Assembly (NCBI GenBank): GCA_963693305.1
Contig: OY855913.1
Span: 17,929,288 to 17,993,287, forward strand
DNA length: 64,000 bases
DNA from: Meandrina meandrites
Lineage: Eukaryota > Cnidaria > Anthozoa > Scleractinia > Meandrinidae
Reading direction: 5' to 3'
This document shows positions 1 through 63,689 of the stretch, piece after piece. The notes under the pieces were generated by a model. It ran no database searches and had not been told where the DNA came from. It saw only the letters and a list, made by a program, of their open reading frames with translations. Each line of letters opens with the position of its first letter. Position 1 is the stretch's first letter. Position numbers and translations under genes: made by a program.

Positions 1-1029
1 ATATAAAGGACTGAGAACTAATCATTGGTGAATGCAGATACAGTAGAATTTTTTAACTCAACCCCAAGGGGGCTTTGCATGTTCTCATGTGGCATCAAAA
101 TGTGGTTAATGGCTAAGGTATAACAGATTCAGTACTGTTAGCACTCTACAGTCAAAAAAAGGAAACACTTCTTTGTAGAACAAGACAAACTTCAAAGAAA
201 ATACAGCAAGATTTGCAGTTATTACCACCTACACTCCAGTTTATCTTCTTTCAAAAACTTTGCTGACGTTAATTTTTGAGGCTAAATTTGAGGGTGATTG
301 TCTTCAAGTTATCCAGGAATTTGCTCAAGTTATTGAAAGGTTAAAACTCTGTGAGTTTAAGCCATTTCAGTTAAACTTACTGTAACAGAGTGATTTGGGT
401 TAGCAAGAATTAGCAAGAGTTTTATGGGGTTGGAGTTATCAGAATTCTACTGAATTTGCTTTAACAGTAAGTTATTCATTTTTAAATCTTAAGTTTCTAT
501 TAAAGCAACCACAGTTACAAAATGTAAGGCAATGTTGTCATGGAAATTGTAACATGCCTTCAGTCATTCCCCTCTGGCTGTAGCTATTCAATGATACCCT
601 CCCACTATTTATGATTGGTAGTGTGAGACACTTTGGACGAAAACCCAAAAACCCAAATAGTAGAAGAAGACTGGCTGTTACTTTGCGTGGTTTTGTATTT
701 GAGATAAAAAAAACAGTGTCAGGTGTGGCTGCAAAGGCCACTTAAAGACCTGAAAGTGCAGGTGTCACAAGTTTCAAATTGCTAGATGTTGGGCCTGAAG
801 TTTTCAAATTGTTGGAAAAGATAGAAAACAGTGTCATCTAGTGAAGGTGCAGGTGGAAAGGGAGTGAGAGTTACATGCAGGATAGGTCTTCCATATCAAA
901 TCGCCAGGGATGTTCATCTGAAAATAATATTTAAACCCATGAAATGGACTAAGGGCATGGCTGAAGCTTTTTTTTGAACCCTTAAAATATGTGTTTCAAG
1001 ACAATGATGGCCAAACATACAGGCATTCT

Positions 1030-1435
1030 CATACCTGCCAACTCTCCCGGTTTTCCCGGGAGTCTCCAAGTCTCCTGGCTAGAGCACCAAATCTCCCAGG
1101 AAATACCTAACCTGGCTTTTTTTAATTTTTTTTTTCATCAATTCCGTTATTTTCGAGAATCCAAAAAGGAAAATAAACCAAGAAGTAGATTTAGTGCTCT
1201 TATTTGAGCTGTTCTCAATCTGAAAACATCGGAAAACGGGAAACAGAGCGAGCAAATCACTATATATTTAACGAGAATTGTAATTGGTCAGACATCAACC
1301 AAACCAATCCAATCGTACAATACATAGAAGAAAGTTGGCGCGGTTTTCGCACGCTGTTTACACTCGAAGCGAAGATTGCCAGCATGGATTTCTAGACGTC
1401 TCCAGATTTTTGTACCCTGGGGGTTGGCAGGTATG
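1030..1435. mobile_element. MITE-like element with 13-bp terminal inverted repeats
   Basis: The left end reads CATACCTGCCAAC at 1030-1042 and the right end is its exact reverse complement at 1423-1435. The interior has no transposase-like frame. This is the structure of a non-autonomous DNA transposon of about 406 bp. The superfamily is not assigned because no clear target duplication is visible. Confidence 0.6.
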
Positions 1436-2062
1436 TATTCTGTCCTGAATTCCTAAGTGAGACCACAATCTATAATTTATACCCCTAAGCAAGATGACGA
1501 ACATCCCCGTCCCTTTAATATGGGAGTCAGGACCCCCCTCCCCTGGATAAGGTGGCTAGAGGCTAGGGCTTTGCCGAGGCCTGTCACTAGATCTTGTCAA
1601 TCACAAAAAGGTTTTACATGTAGTTCAAAATGGAGTGTGATAAAATTAGCAAGATTGCTAATTTTGAGTCCATTGATGTTAAGTGTAAGAAGTATGGTGG
1701 CTTGAAGGTTTTAAAAATTAAGATTTCTGCCATAATATCTTGCATGCAAACATCAACAGTCTGAACAGTGGGAATCTTACTTATTTTATCAATCATGTTC
1801 TTTCTTTTTTTAATGCATCCAGTTTAAATTCCAAGTACTTGGAAATTTATAATCATCACAATAAAAACTGCTTGGTGAATCACATGCCAATCATATTAGA
1901 CCTTATGACACTGCACTTACAGTATTACATTTGCAGTTTGGCCTGCAAAAGCAGCTGGATTCTTCACTTGCTGTTTAGCACAGCCATGAAAAACACCAGC
2001 TATGTTTACAGGCTACAGTTGGAATCCATACTAACAGATGTATCCCATATCTGGCCAATACA

Positions 2063-2205
2063 ATACAGCAGCAGATCCAGGATTTTTCTTAGGAGGGGTG
2101 CACATGCAGAATACCAGTTGTATAAGAAAGCCGCCCGGTCATCTTGGGGGGAGGGGGAGGGGATGCCCACCCCCTGCACCCTCCCTCTAGATCTGCCCCT
2201 GCAAT
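2063..2205. repeat. Short imperfect hairpin element
   Basis: A segment beginning GCAGATCCAGG, followed by GGAGGGGTGCA, is answered about 100 bases later by TGCACCCTCCC and then AGATCTGCC, giving an imperfect stem-loop of about 140 bp. It is probably a small palindromic MITE. The open frame crossing it has no recognisable product. Confidence 0.35.
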
Positions 2206-2877
2206 AGGGCCATAAGGAACAAGGTTGTGAAAATAACTACTAAAAGTTAGTAACAGACATTAAAACCTAGCTTTTTTTTTCTACTGGCAACCCTTAACAA
2301 AGTTCTTAAAAATCTCATTGGCAGATCAAACTAAAGAAAATTCATATTTAGGGACCTGTAGATTATTAAGTTTGAGAAATCTTTTGCTTTTTGTAAAATA
2401 CAACCTTTCTAAACCAAGTTGCTACTACCCTCGTTTTAATCAGTGCACACTGGGACAGCTTTCTACGGAATGAATTGAAAACATGTACACAATGTATGCT
2501 ATCTTAGCGTATCGATTAACCTCCCAGGCAGAAGTTTGTCAGGCTTATCACAAGTTTTCCTCCTCTTCATATGATAGGCCTAAACAATGTCTACACAGGA
2601 GGCTACATGTAGGTATCTAGTGCTCACATGTCTGTTAAATACCAAATAAAAATTATGGACTTCTATTTTAACATGCATGGTAGCCATGCTACTAGCTAAT
2701 GTTTGCACAGAAATGTATATGCTAGTATGGTGTTATTAAATTAACGTATGTTCCCTCTTCAAATGGAATTTATTGTCTCCAGACATAAGAAAAGTATTTT
2801 GTACACTCAAAATAATAATTTACTATTAATAATAATTAATTTACTATTAACACTTTTCAAATATCTACAAGGGATAA

Positions 2878-3735
2878 CTAATCAATTTCACTATAAATAA
2901 ATGAGTAATTATTACATAATTATAGTTAATTATTGAACCATTAAATGGATATATAGCCATACAGTCATACAGCCCATTGTAAAAATACAAGAGGACTGGA
3001 AACAACTATGTAAAACAATAGATTACAAAATGCTAAGCCTAGAGTGAAATTTTGCCTAATGATAAGCAATGCAACAAGGAGGCCTTCCTGGGGGGGGGGG
3101 GGGGGGGGGTGTTGTCTGTGTCGCTTGTGTCTGAATTAAGATGTCCCATGTTGGTGTTATATTGTACTTTATGTCGCTCGACTTCACTATCAGACTTTTG
3201 GTGACAACGTTTTTCTTTTATTGCGATTTCATTCTAGGTGCCCCATTGATACTTTTGGGGCCATGTCGCTTTTTGGAATGTACACCAGAAGGGCCTCAAC
3301 AAGGTTTGAGAGCTGTCAGGTGAAAGATGCAAAAATGATGTTCTTCCACAAGTGTGTGTTGGATACGAGATGTTAGATAGCCAACAAGGTGCACAGCACT
3401 GAGTAGGCTATAATCGAGTCATATTTAACAAGCACTACTGGAATAACAGTCTTACTAAAAACAACTAATCACGAATTGTGGCTGGACTATTTCACTTCCA
3501 AATACTACTATATACCGGTAATTTAGCAAGGCTACTAAAATCATTTTACATTCCAATCTTTTATAAATGAAAGAAATATTTTAAAAACTAAGTAAAAAAA
3601 CAAACAAAAATTATGAACAGGTATTCCCTGCCTAGTCCTCTTGTTGTTTTTTGCAATGGGCCATTGCTGACAATAAATGACTCTGTAATACATTACTCAT
3701 TGATGTAATAATTGCATGAGAATTGATTAGTACCA
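2878..3735. repeat. Long imperfect inverted repeat (about 0.86 kb)
   Basis: The left arm (about 2878-3005, containing ACTAATCAATT and GCCCATTGTAAAA then CAAGAGGACT) is matched in reverse complement by about 3625-3735 (AGTCCTCTTG, GCAATGGGC, AATTGATTAGT). The G20 run and unrelated AT-rich sequence lie between the arms. Arms of this size suggest an old non-autonomous DNA transposon. Confidence 0.4.
3090..3109 (+). repeat. Poly-G run, 20 G
   Basis: An uninterrupted run of 20 G residues on the plus strand, following TTCCT. Similar runs occur at 19293-19309 and 29839-29857. Such runs can form quadruplexes and are prone to length errors in sequencing. Confidence 0.85.
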
Positions 3736-5059
3736 CCCGGACTAATATACAAAATATCTACATCACATTATATGCACTCTCACTGGCAAAATAAAGCAAA
3801 ATAATTGTTCTAAAATACAATACTTATTTAATACTAGACAACCATATCTTACCATCTGCCCTTAAAGTCAAATAGTGAAATACATTATGTTAATTTCTGT
3901 GCACCAAATAATAATCTTACATGTACCGTACATTAAGTATGTCACTCAACATTTTATGAAGGCTACGTTTAACATGCAACAAGATTAAGAACCCTAGAAC
4001 AGGTCTGTTTCTTGTATTTCGTACATGACTTGTACAATGGCTCCAAAACTGATTAGAGTATTTTTTAAGTAACAGGCTTTGCCTTACGCTCTAATGAGAA
4101 AGAAGAGGGTCGAGTGAGTGAGTTAGCAAGCGGCTGACATATTAGGGACCTTAAGATCACAGCACAAGTATGAGATTTGCAAGTGCAAGATTTGCTTATG
4201 CTTCTGATAATCATGTTTTGCACCAAACTCATGCCGATAATCTCCTATTCAACTGATCAGCAACAGGGAGGAGCGAGGGCTGCGAGGACGTAACTGGATT
4301 GAAAATTATAAGTTGTACTCTTCCTCAATCTTTTACTTGTACTGCTATCTTACGGTCCTTATTATCTTGCATGTTATCTCTTGCTTCACAGGGTCTCCAA
4401 CTCCCCCTCTCTTTCTTTTTCACCTTGTGGACATCACATTAATTACCTTACACATCAAAATATTACTAACGCCACATACAAAAAAAGCTCTAAGTGGTAA
4501 TTAAATTACCATAACTCACTTAGAAAAACCTGGTACAAAAGTGGGCATGAAAGCATTTATGGTTCTGCTTTGGGAGCACAGGGAATTTTTTTATTGTGCT
4601 CAGATTGCCCTGGAAATGAATTCTCATTTAAACTCATTTTAACACAACTTGTTCTTCAGACTTTGGCCTCATTACATGTACTTACTCGTTCACTGCACAT
4701 TCCCTGTTTCTTTAAACCGATATGAAAATCATTAATGCTTACATTCCCACCCTTGCCCCAGGCTACATGAATTTTCATAAGTGAGCTATACAGCTGCAAT
4801 AATTTATCATTTTATAATAACAATAATTGAAACTATTATTGTAGTCAAGGTTGTATTCTACATGAACTTCAGTTTGGACAACAACAGGTTGTCTTGTTGC
4901 TGATGACTATGGATGTACACGTATGTACATGCAGATGCCCGCAGCAAATGAGCAGGATGAAATGTACATGTACATGTAGAACACAACCTTGCAATTATCA
5001 CATTATTTGCCTGTGACCACTAAAATACAGAAAGTTCATTGAAAGATGCCTATTTCAGT

Positions 5060-5763
5060 CTAGCCAACTGGGAAGTCGGGTGGTATAGAGGAGACGGGGA
5101 TTTCTCGCATGTGACATACCTGCAGATTCGAGGCACCAGCCGCACCATATGAGAGTGGAGTTTTGAAGTTACCGCCGAACGATGGATGATCCATCTTCAA
5201 GGGAGGACTGAAGCTGGGTTGCTTTTGAGGGTACACCAAAGATTGCGTGGAAGCTTTTGTGGTGAAAGTAGGTAAAACTACTGCACCTCGTGGCATAGAC
5301 TTTGGTTTTCTCGTCATGGCCTTCCTCTCAGGTTTGGGATCATGGGTCTTCTTGTGTGAGCGTAGCTGACTGGCCTGTGTGAACGTCTTGTCACAGTGGC
5401 TGCACTTGTAGGGCTTCTCCCCAGTATGAAGGCGTACATGTTGGTTTAATTGGCTAGCTTGCTTGAATGCACGACTGCACTGTGAACAGTGATAGGGCTT
5501 CTCTCCTGTGTGAAGCCTCATGTGTTGCTTGAGCTGGCAGGCTTGCTTGAAGGATTTGCGGCACACCTCGCAGGGGAATGGTCGTTCATCTGTGTGTGTT
5601 CGCAGATGTTGATTCAGGTGGCAGGGTTGTTTAAATCCCTTGTTGCATTGAGGGCATTTGTAAGGGCGATGTTCAGCGTGATTGAGCAGATGTTTATCCA
5701 AATCTTCCTCAGTTTGGTACACCCTTTCACACATTCTGCAATCAAAAGCTCCAACTCTGCTAC
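5060..5763 (-). CDS. C2H2 zinc-finger protein, last coding exon (five fingers)
   Basis: This exon encodes five tandem C2H2 zinc fingers, so the product is probably a sequence-specific nuclear DNA-binding protein. In the predicted 296-residue protein the fingers run from about 71-91, 99-119, 127-147, 155-175 and 183-203, each with the C-x2-C-x12-H-x3-H pattern. The linkers are HTDERPF and HTGEKPY types, and FKQ...LxQH recurs in three fingers, which points to internal finger duplication. A basic, proline- and serine-rich tail of about 90 residues follows. The exon starts after a good acceptor (pyrimidine-rich, then TTAG) at 5764-5767, phase 1. The frame stays open upstream to an ATG at 5812, but the acceptor and its phase match to exon 7724-7911 argue that this ATG is not used. 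The family is not assigned more closely. Confidence 0.8.
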
Positions 5764-7723
5764 CTAAGGACAGTAAAGAGGCATGGTCATCAACAAATAC
5801 TGCAGTTATCAATCAAACATATGACCTTCAGACCAAAACTTCAAAATGAAAAGTTGCATTTTGGCAGTGCTTTCAATTAGACTTTAAGTAGGTGGTTGCA
5901 TTTGTGTGGCACCCGTCAGAGAAATGAAGCTGTAAACACCTCACTTTTATTAGGGATCTGCATGAATTTTAGCTGGTGATTTTCCTGGACAAAAATGGAA
6001 ATTCCAGAGAGGTGGGGGGTTCTTAACTGAAATTCGCTTCATGGTGGGGGTATGGATATTTTCTGAAACCATACTTTAAAAAGAAAAGTTGCAACTTGTA
6101 AAAACAGATTCACATTGATCTCCGCCTCTTTGCTGAAAACATGAAAATTTACTCAAACTCGGGAATATATTGAACATTCTGTGTTAGAATACATCTTACA
6201 TGTACATACATGTATATGTACTGTATAGCTGGTGACCAGATAAATATATCGCCCAGACAAACTTGAAGAGTAATTCTTCAAAATCGTGCATGCTATTACT
6301 GTAATTTGTAACAGCATTTCTTCAATAGGTAGATATTTGAATATGTTTATTTTGGCACGTTTTCCTGATGGCTGCATTGTCCCACAAATGCAATTTCAAT
6401 CTACCCATAGATTTGTAGCAGGAAAAAATCCCTGACATCTCAGTTGTAGCAGGTCCACTAAAAATTATGTTCTTATTTTGGGCACTTACATGTATGACTG
6501 GTAATTGCTTACTGTAATTATGCAACAGAATTCAACATATTCCCAGACCTTTGAATTACAGTCAAACTGGATGTTCTTTTGATGGGAACTCTGCAATGTT
6601 GTGGTGCAATGTTCCAATATTGATTGGGAGTTTGCTCTATGCAACTTGCAACTTTCAATTCAAATTTGCTTGAGCAAGTTGCAAAGTTAGTTTTCATCTT
6701 CCCCGTATAGAACGTAACAATTCCACAGGTTTAGTTCAGATTGCCAAACTGGGAAACCGGAACTTGCTAGAGCAAATTTGAATTGAAAGTTGCAAGTTGC
6801 GTCAAGCAAACTTGCCCAGTTTGGCGATTTAACTAAACCTGTCGCTAATTTCTTTTCATCTGTTGATAAATGGTTGACCATAGGGCAATTATTTCCTACT
6901 TCTTTGAAACAAAGGTGGGATTATTACCTTCAATACAGGAATATCAAAAACCGGAACTTGGCAACTTGCTCGAGCAAATTTGAATTGAAAGTTGCAAGTT
7001 GTCTCAAGCAAACTGCCAATCAATATTGGAACATTGCGCCACAACATTGCAGAGTTCCCATCAAAAGAACATCCGGTTTGACTGTAATATATGAAGAATG
7101 TTATCAGGTTCATCAATGGTCATTTATATGCCCCTTTGCATGCATGAATGACCACAAAAATATAGCAAATCTACATTCAAAAATTTATTTAATATGTCCT
7201 TAAACTGTATAACATTTTTGGTTACAGCTTGCATGTGATTCATAAACCTAAGTTAAGCCACCAATTATCAGATGGTCATGACCCATGGATTTTCTTATCC
7301 AGTAGTGATCAAGGCTGCAAATTTGTTATTTTTTGCTGAAAGGACGTATGTCCAACTTAGTCACCATTTTGGTCATACAAAACAGAAATATGGTCAGACA
7401 TGACATTACCTGTATGTTGAACTTTGTTTTTGATTCAAAATTGTTGCAGTGCACTAAAGTTCATTCAAGAGAAGCAGCATAAAATCAAATTACAATCTCT
7501 TGGTAGACTTACATGTAAATTCATCTGCGATATCAATAGTTATTTTTACAATTTAAAAAAATTGGCCAGACATCATGTCTGACTATGGTTGGAATTTCAT
7601 CAGACATGGGCAAATTTTGGTCGGTCATTGTTTGATGACCGACCGCTATTTACAGTCGTGCAATAAGGTGATTAAAATCAATACAGGAATGACAATTGGA
7701 CATTTTCAATAGCTAAAACAAAC
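5764..7723 (-). other. Intron of the zinc-finger gene
   Basis: A 1,960-bp intron predicted between the two supported exons. It contains the MITE at 6555-7088 and no further exon that I can support. The open frames at 6687-7203 on both strands come from that MITE's inverted arms. Confidence 0.5.
6555..7088. mobile_element. MITE with long (about 130 bp) terminal inverted repeats
   Basis: The left arm begins ATTACAGTCAAAC at 6555 and its reverse complement ends at 7088. The arms stay alignable for about 130 bp, through GGGAACTCTGCAATGTTG and the GCAACTTGCAACTTTCAATT block. The central part has a second, nested inverted copy of the same block near 6640-6830. No transposase is present, which indicates a non-autonomous DNA transposon of about 534 bp. 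Confidence 0.65.
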
Positions 7724-7911
7724 CTTCAATCCTTCCCCTTTTTGGTATCACATCACTGTGTTCTTTCTTGGCGTAAGAAGATGATGAACGAGTTAGCACC
7801 TCACAACCTCTGCTATCTGCTGATGAAAAGTGAGGTGATGTGCTATGGACAAGGGTTGGCCGATGATCACATGTGCAAGAAGGTCCAAAATTACATTCCA
7901 AGTAGTCCATC
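7724..7911 (-). CDS. Zinc-finger protein, upstream coding exon
   Basis: Bounded on the minus strand by an acceptor (TTGTTCCTGGTAG) just above 7911 and a donor (GAAG|GTTTG) just below 7724. The reading frame starts at an ATG at 7910 in a good context (GGATGG), gives 62 residues and ends one base into a glycine codon. The finger exon at 5763 begins with the matching GT, so the two join in phase. The peptide is Ser- and Cys-rich and has no domain I recognise. The ATG could be the true start with a non-coding exon upstream, or the exon could continue from earlier coding exons that I could not find between 7912 and 11,500. Confidence 0.55.
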
Positions 7912-8163
7912 CTACCAGGAACAAAAGATGGTACAAACTTAACTTAAACATAACAATATTCCATCGAAGGCTGGGGTAATGTAAGATAACGAGTTTAAAA
8001 CAAAGGAAGAATAAAATTTAACTTAAGAAAAAAATTACCTGCAACATATGTATACATGACAAATATTTTTTTATTTGTGGTAAAAAGGAAAAACGCTACA
8101 GTGAAAATCACAGTGTAATTGCAGTGGAAATAAATGCAAGTTGATTAGTAAAATGTAATTTTT

Positions 8164-8812
8164 TTACCACCATTTGCATTGATATGCGATGATTGAAATT
8201 GAAACACCCACAGAAACGTTTCCAAGATTTCCGTTAATCAAAGTTTGAAGGGGTTTTCACCAATGTTTGGGCGAGTGATCACGAAGTGAACTGGCGAAAA
8301 ATAAATTTTATTCCGCGGCAAAAACTCCTTTAAGTTAACAGGGCACAAGTTAAACTCTTTTGTAGCTACAAGGGTTTTGTCTCACTAAACCGTCCAAATA
8401 AACACTGCAAAAATAAAAGGTACTGCAGAACTTTTATGTTCACCGAGCCATGGAATGTATTGTGATATTCAGTCTGGCAGTGTTGGCTTTGTATAAAATT
8501 AACCTTTAGTTAAGATATATGAAAGGTTTCAAACCGTTTAGTTTCATTCAGTTTCCAAACGCAAAAGCCTTGAAACTAAAGGTAAAGTCTTGACAAAATC
8601 TTTAAAATGTCTTTGTTGTGTAATAAAGTTATGTAAATTTGACCGAGCTTCAATCTGTAGTCTTCTGTTGGCATATAATTTATTCATCCCCAGTTACACT
8701 TCATGATTGTTCATGCAAAACGTTATTTCAAACTTTGATTGACAGAAATCTTGGAAATGTTTACGCGGGTGTTTTGATTTCGATCATCGCATATCAATGC
8801 AAATGGTGGTAA
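8164..8812. mobile_element. MITE-like inverted-repeat element
   Basis: The arm at 8164-8249 (starting TTACCACCATTTGCATTG) is matched in reverse complement by 8729-8812, with about 85 bp alignable at high identity. The interior of about 480 bp shows no transposase. Target duplications are not obvious. Confidence 0.6.
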
Positions 8813-9582
8813 CAAGTTTGTGATTTGATTAAAAAGTAACTAAGGCATGAAACTTCCCTTTGTTCTTCTGTTTTGCACTGCTCTATAAAAATCGGGCGAT
8901 GGATATCAAATCATTTCAGGTATATTGTCTGATACATGTAGTACCTGTTGTCTGATTCTGTACCATGTGATGTGTTTTGTCCAATGAGTGTGCACAGAAA
9001 TGAATTGGTGGTTTATAGCAGACAACACACCCCATCCATGTTGATATCATATGCCTAATTTTAAGGAGATTGAAGTGCAATTTTACAAATGAACAAAGTC
9101 AATTTTTCAGGTCTAACTTTTTAATCAAATCATAGTGTTAAAACAATACATGCACACAAACCAATCAACATGAATAATTTATTTCAACCACAATCATGTT
9201 GTGATATTACTGTAGGTTTTTTCCTGATTATTGTGATAAAGCCTGCTGTAGAAATTAATCGGAGGGTAATAACACATTAAGTGAACCCTTTACTGGATTG
9301 CTGGTACACATTTAGTGGAGGATAATGCCTTTGCTGAAAAAATGACCTCAAAATTTCCTAGTTGCCCTTAAAGCTTTGCTTCTTGGCCAACTGTTCATTT
9401 TTTGGGCAATATTTTGGCCTCAAGTTATTATCCTCCAAATTATATACCAGCCCTCTAAAGGGTATTATTCTAATTATTTATTAGAAACACAATAAGTTAT
9501 ACAGTTGTACACTGAATGTTTTGTTGTTGATAATAATTTTGTTAATAACGGGCAATCTGAGCTTATTTTGTTTTTACCAAGT

Positions 9583-9957
9583 AATGACACTGTCACGAGC
9601 ATAACTTCAAAAATGACACAGCCCCAAAACATGTTTACACCATTGCAAACCTATTAACAGTGGTCAAGTATTCTTAAAATTACTATATCAGTGTACTGAA
9701 GTGATATCACTGTGATACCATCGGGAGCTTTTGATGTCAACTTGAAAAAGTCAGGCTGACTTTTTCAAGTTCTGTCCTTGTAATTGGAAAAATTGATGAA
9801 AACTATTTACGGTCGCCCTTTTCTTTAAACAATTTGCTACATATCCTTCCCTTTCAGTTCTAGGAGCATTTCCTGCATGGTTGAAAGTACTAAGTTGTAA
9901 TTTTGGTGCTATTTTACTAAAAAAGCCAAAAAATGTCTGTGACAGTGCCCCTTTAAC
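9583..9957. mobile_element. MITE-like element with CACTGTCAC-type ends
   Basis: The right end, read in reverse complement, is TTAAAGGGGCACTGTCACAG. The left end carries a degraded version (ACACTGTCACGAG). An internal hairpin (TTGAAAAAGTCAG / CTGACTTTTTCAA) lies at about 9742-9769. The ends resemble those of the element at 21614-22008, suggesting one family. Confidence 0.4.
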
Positions 9958-11516
9958 CATTTTAAAACATGGAGTGTGTGAATTTTAATGTGAATTTTCA
10001 CACCATGACATCAAGGTGACCACCTCTCTGCCTGTAACTGAATGAAAGAACCATTTCTTTTGTTTGCTTTTCACAAAATAAAATTTTAATTTTAAAAACA
10101 GCATTTGCCATTTTGTTTGTTTTGATTTTCTTGAGTTGCTTGGTAAAGAAGTGGTTACAAGTAACTATGGCCAAATCCTTTGAATAACAGTTTTCCACAA
10201 AAATAAATATGCAGAATTGCTAGGGGTGTGAAAACAAATAGGTTTGCCAGAACTTATTAGTGATTCTAAACAAAATTAAAAAAACTTCTAAAAAGCATGG
10301 ATGTTCCTCATCCTATACCCTTTAAATGACAGATGAATGAAAGAAAACTTTGTGAATTTTAATTTGATTGATTTCAGCAACAATTATTTCTCATTGACTT
10401 CTGCTGCCTGTTATTTCATCATCAGCTCAGCTAATAGAGACATTTTTAACACATGCATGTATATAATTAACACAATGAAATTTTGTTTGCTGATTGGGTG
10501 GCTCGCTGTGTTTAGGACGCTTTGTAAACCCCGTTATGTCTCTCGCTTTATTTTAATAAAAGAAATAGGAAATGGCCACTTAAACATGTTAACATAACCA
10601 AATGGCGTCTTGAAAGTTTTTGATACAGATTACAACTGTGAATGGATTCCCAGATTTTCATGAATTGCCTGCAACGATGAAGGCCTGAGTCTTTTGGCCT
10701 GCACTTCTAATCCAGTTACAAATAAATTCACTGCCTTCTTAACATATAAGTCATTGGGGCTCTTTTCCACATGTTTATGCCTTCAGGGGCTTTCAATGGA
10801 CGGCCACGCATGTATAAATGTTAAATGTCTGGAACGCTAATTCATTATATTGTTACCGATAGTATAAAATTGTCTGATCTTATTTGGATTAAAGCGATCT
10901 CCTTTCCCAAAACATAACAAGTGACCCCCAAGGAAACGTGGTCGTTCTGTTTGAAATTTCCTGGAAAATGTTTAGAAAACAACGTAATAGTAAAAAAACA
11001 CAAGAAGCTTAAATAATGTCACCGCGCCAGACAGGGCTCGTCTGGATTCACAAAACGCGCACGAAACACAATTTCAGGCATGAAAGGCAATGTTTGGTGA
11101 CAAAAAGGTTAATAATATACTATTACAACAACATCTTGACGGTTCCCAAATCCGGGCTTTGGAAACTGGGAAGACAAACCAAACACACGTAGAAAAAAAT
11201 ATAGCTTGCGTTTCAATCAGACATGCTTGCTGACATTGTCTGATTGTAAATCGGAAGGTAGAGATAATTATGTAACGCAATAGGGCGGTACACTTACGAT
11301 CTAGCTAACGTGGCAATCGGTAAACAAAGCTGACGAGACTGGACTAACCTTCAACATTACTTGCTCAAAAAATATCCAAGTTTGGCAGCGAGAAATTCTG
11401 TTATTGCGAGACAAAAGCGTTGCACGACCTGAAAACAACGAATGCCAAGATCCCTTTGTAACCGAGCCAGGTGATGACATTTCAGCGGCTTCCACCATTA
11501 GCGAGCGAGATTCAAG

Positions 11517-62513
<50,997 letters not shown>

Positions 62514-63689
62514 CGTAATACTAAGATTATTTACATCAACATATCAATATGTGAGAAACAATGCAGGCTCGATGTTAGCTGTTCTGAATCTCCGAAGACT
62601 TTTTTTCATCATATCCGGTGTTCTGTGACAGAAATGTCCTTCGACGATTTGGTTCGTCATGTCTGGCAATGTGGCTCGTTATATCCGATGTTCTCCGAAG
62701 ATTTGTTTCGTTATCTCCGATGTACTCCGGAAACTTGGATTCGCGTAACTCAGATATAGCATGACATAAAGCATGTGGCGTCTACATCAAAATGTTCGTA
62801 ATATCTCAGGAGACAGGCTGGTCGAAAAGTTTTTGGTAACGCCACTTAATCACTATTGATTGTAATGGTTATAGTAATGTGTTTTGGCAACCGCTATCAG
62901 TCAATTCATGATCTCTCTCCCATCCACCCAACCCATGAATACATGTGAACAGGCCAGACCACAACACCTGGGGCTTCATTTCTGTTAACTGTTTAAACAC
63001 ACCAAGGCCCTGTTGATGAAAGGATGGATAACGCTACCCAAGCGATGGTTTGAAATTAAAATGACAAAATTACCAATGTTTAGTGTGTTACTTAAATTAA
63101 AGATATCATATTTATCTGTTCACAGTTTATAAGGTTAGGTTTGTGAATATCTGAAAATCTCAAATTACGAACTGAAAGAAAAATTGAATAATGTTTGCTC
63201 ACTATTGGTCCGTTTCATTGTAGGAACACGTTTACGTTCATAAAAGTGTAAATACATTCGGCCTGTTATCACTTCGTACACATATTCTGACTATACTTTA
63301 ATGGTGAGAGCAAGCTGTAGCCTGCGTGCGGACGTTTTCTACATGGATTTTATGCACGGAGGTTGGAGTTGCTTTACATTTAAAATTTCACGATTCTATG
63401 GAAGCGCTTATGAATTAGAGGAGGGGCGCGATATCGAAGAACTAGCGGTAATAAAATAGCTGCACTTGTTTTAAACGTAAATGAATCTATTAAATATATT
63501 TTTATGCTTACACGTTCTGAGATTTCATTGATTTGCTCCTTACTATAGTTTCTTTTTGTGGAGGGGAAGGACCTATTTTCAGGGAGGAGGGCGATTATCG
63601 TTGAAAAATGGGACATTTCTTAAATGTTCATACACGGATGTCGTTAAGGATGCTCTTGGAATGCGAATGTTGCTCTGTCGCAATGCAAA
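62514..63689. other. VPS53 3' flank and intergenic DNA
   Basis: Probably starts with the VPS53 3' UTR. An ATTAAA at 63096-63101 is the best polyadenylation signal I can point to, weakly supported. At 62,600-62,760 the phrase TCATATCCGGTGTTCT and variants (ATATCCGATGTTCTCCG, ATCTCCGATGTACTCCG) recur, a degenerate short repeat. No further gene. Confidence 0.4.

Larger units (their letters stand above)
1..5059. other. Repeat-rich intergenic DNA downstream of the zinc-finger gene
   Basis: No convincing gene is seen; the open frames here are short, lack family resemblance and overlap repeats. The stretch holds the inverted-repeat elements listed separately, AT-rich simple sequence around 2810-2950, and a run of 20 G residues at 3090-3109. 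A plus-strand TTTATT at about 4590-4595 reads AATAAA on the minus strand, about 470 bases beyond the zinc-finger stop codon, and could be that gene's polyadenylation signal. Confidence 0.5.
7912..11516. other. Region between the zinc-finger exon and the VPS53 start
   Basis: Holds two inverted-repeat elements (8164-8812 and 9583-9957) and the divergent promoter region near 11,040-11,516. No other exon is supported. A minus-strand frame starts at 11498, 18 bases from the VPS53 ATG, and has a plausible donor (AAG|GTTAGT). It could be the zinc-finger gene's first exon, but its phase does not fit the 7911 acceptor directly. Confidence 0.4.

Noticed and set aside
5764..5812. ATG at 5812 as the start of the zinc-finger protein
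   Set aside because: A strong acceptor lies inside the frame at 5764-5767 and its phase fits the exon at 7724-7911, so the upstream codons are more likely intron.
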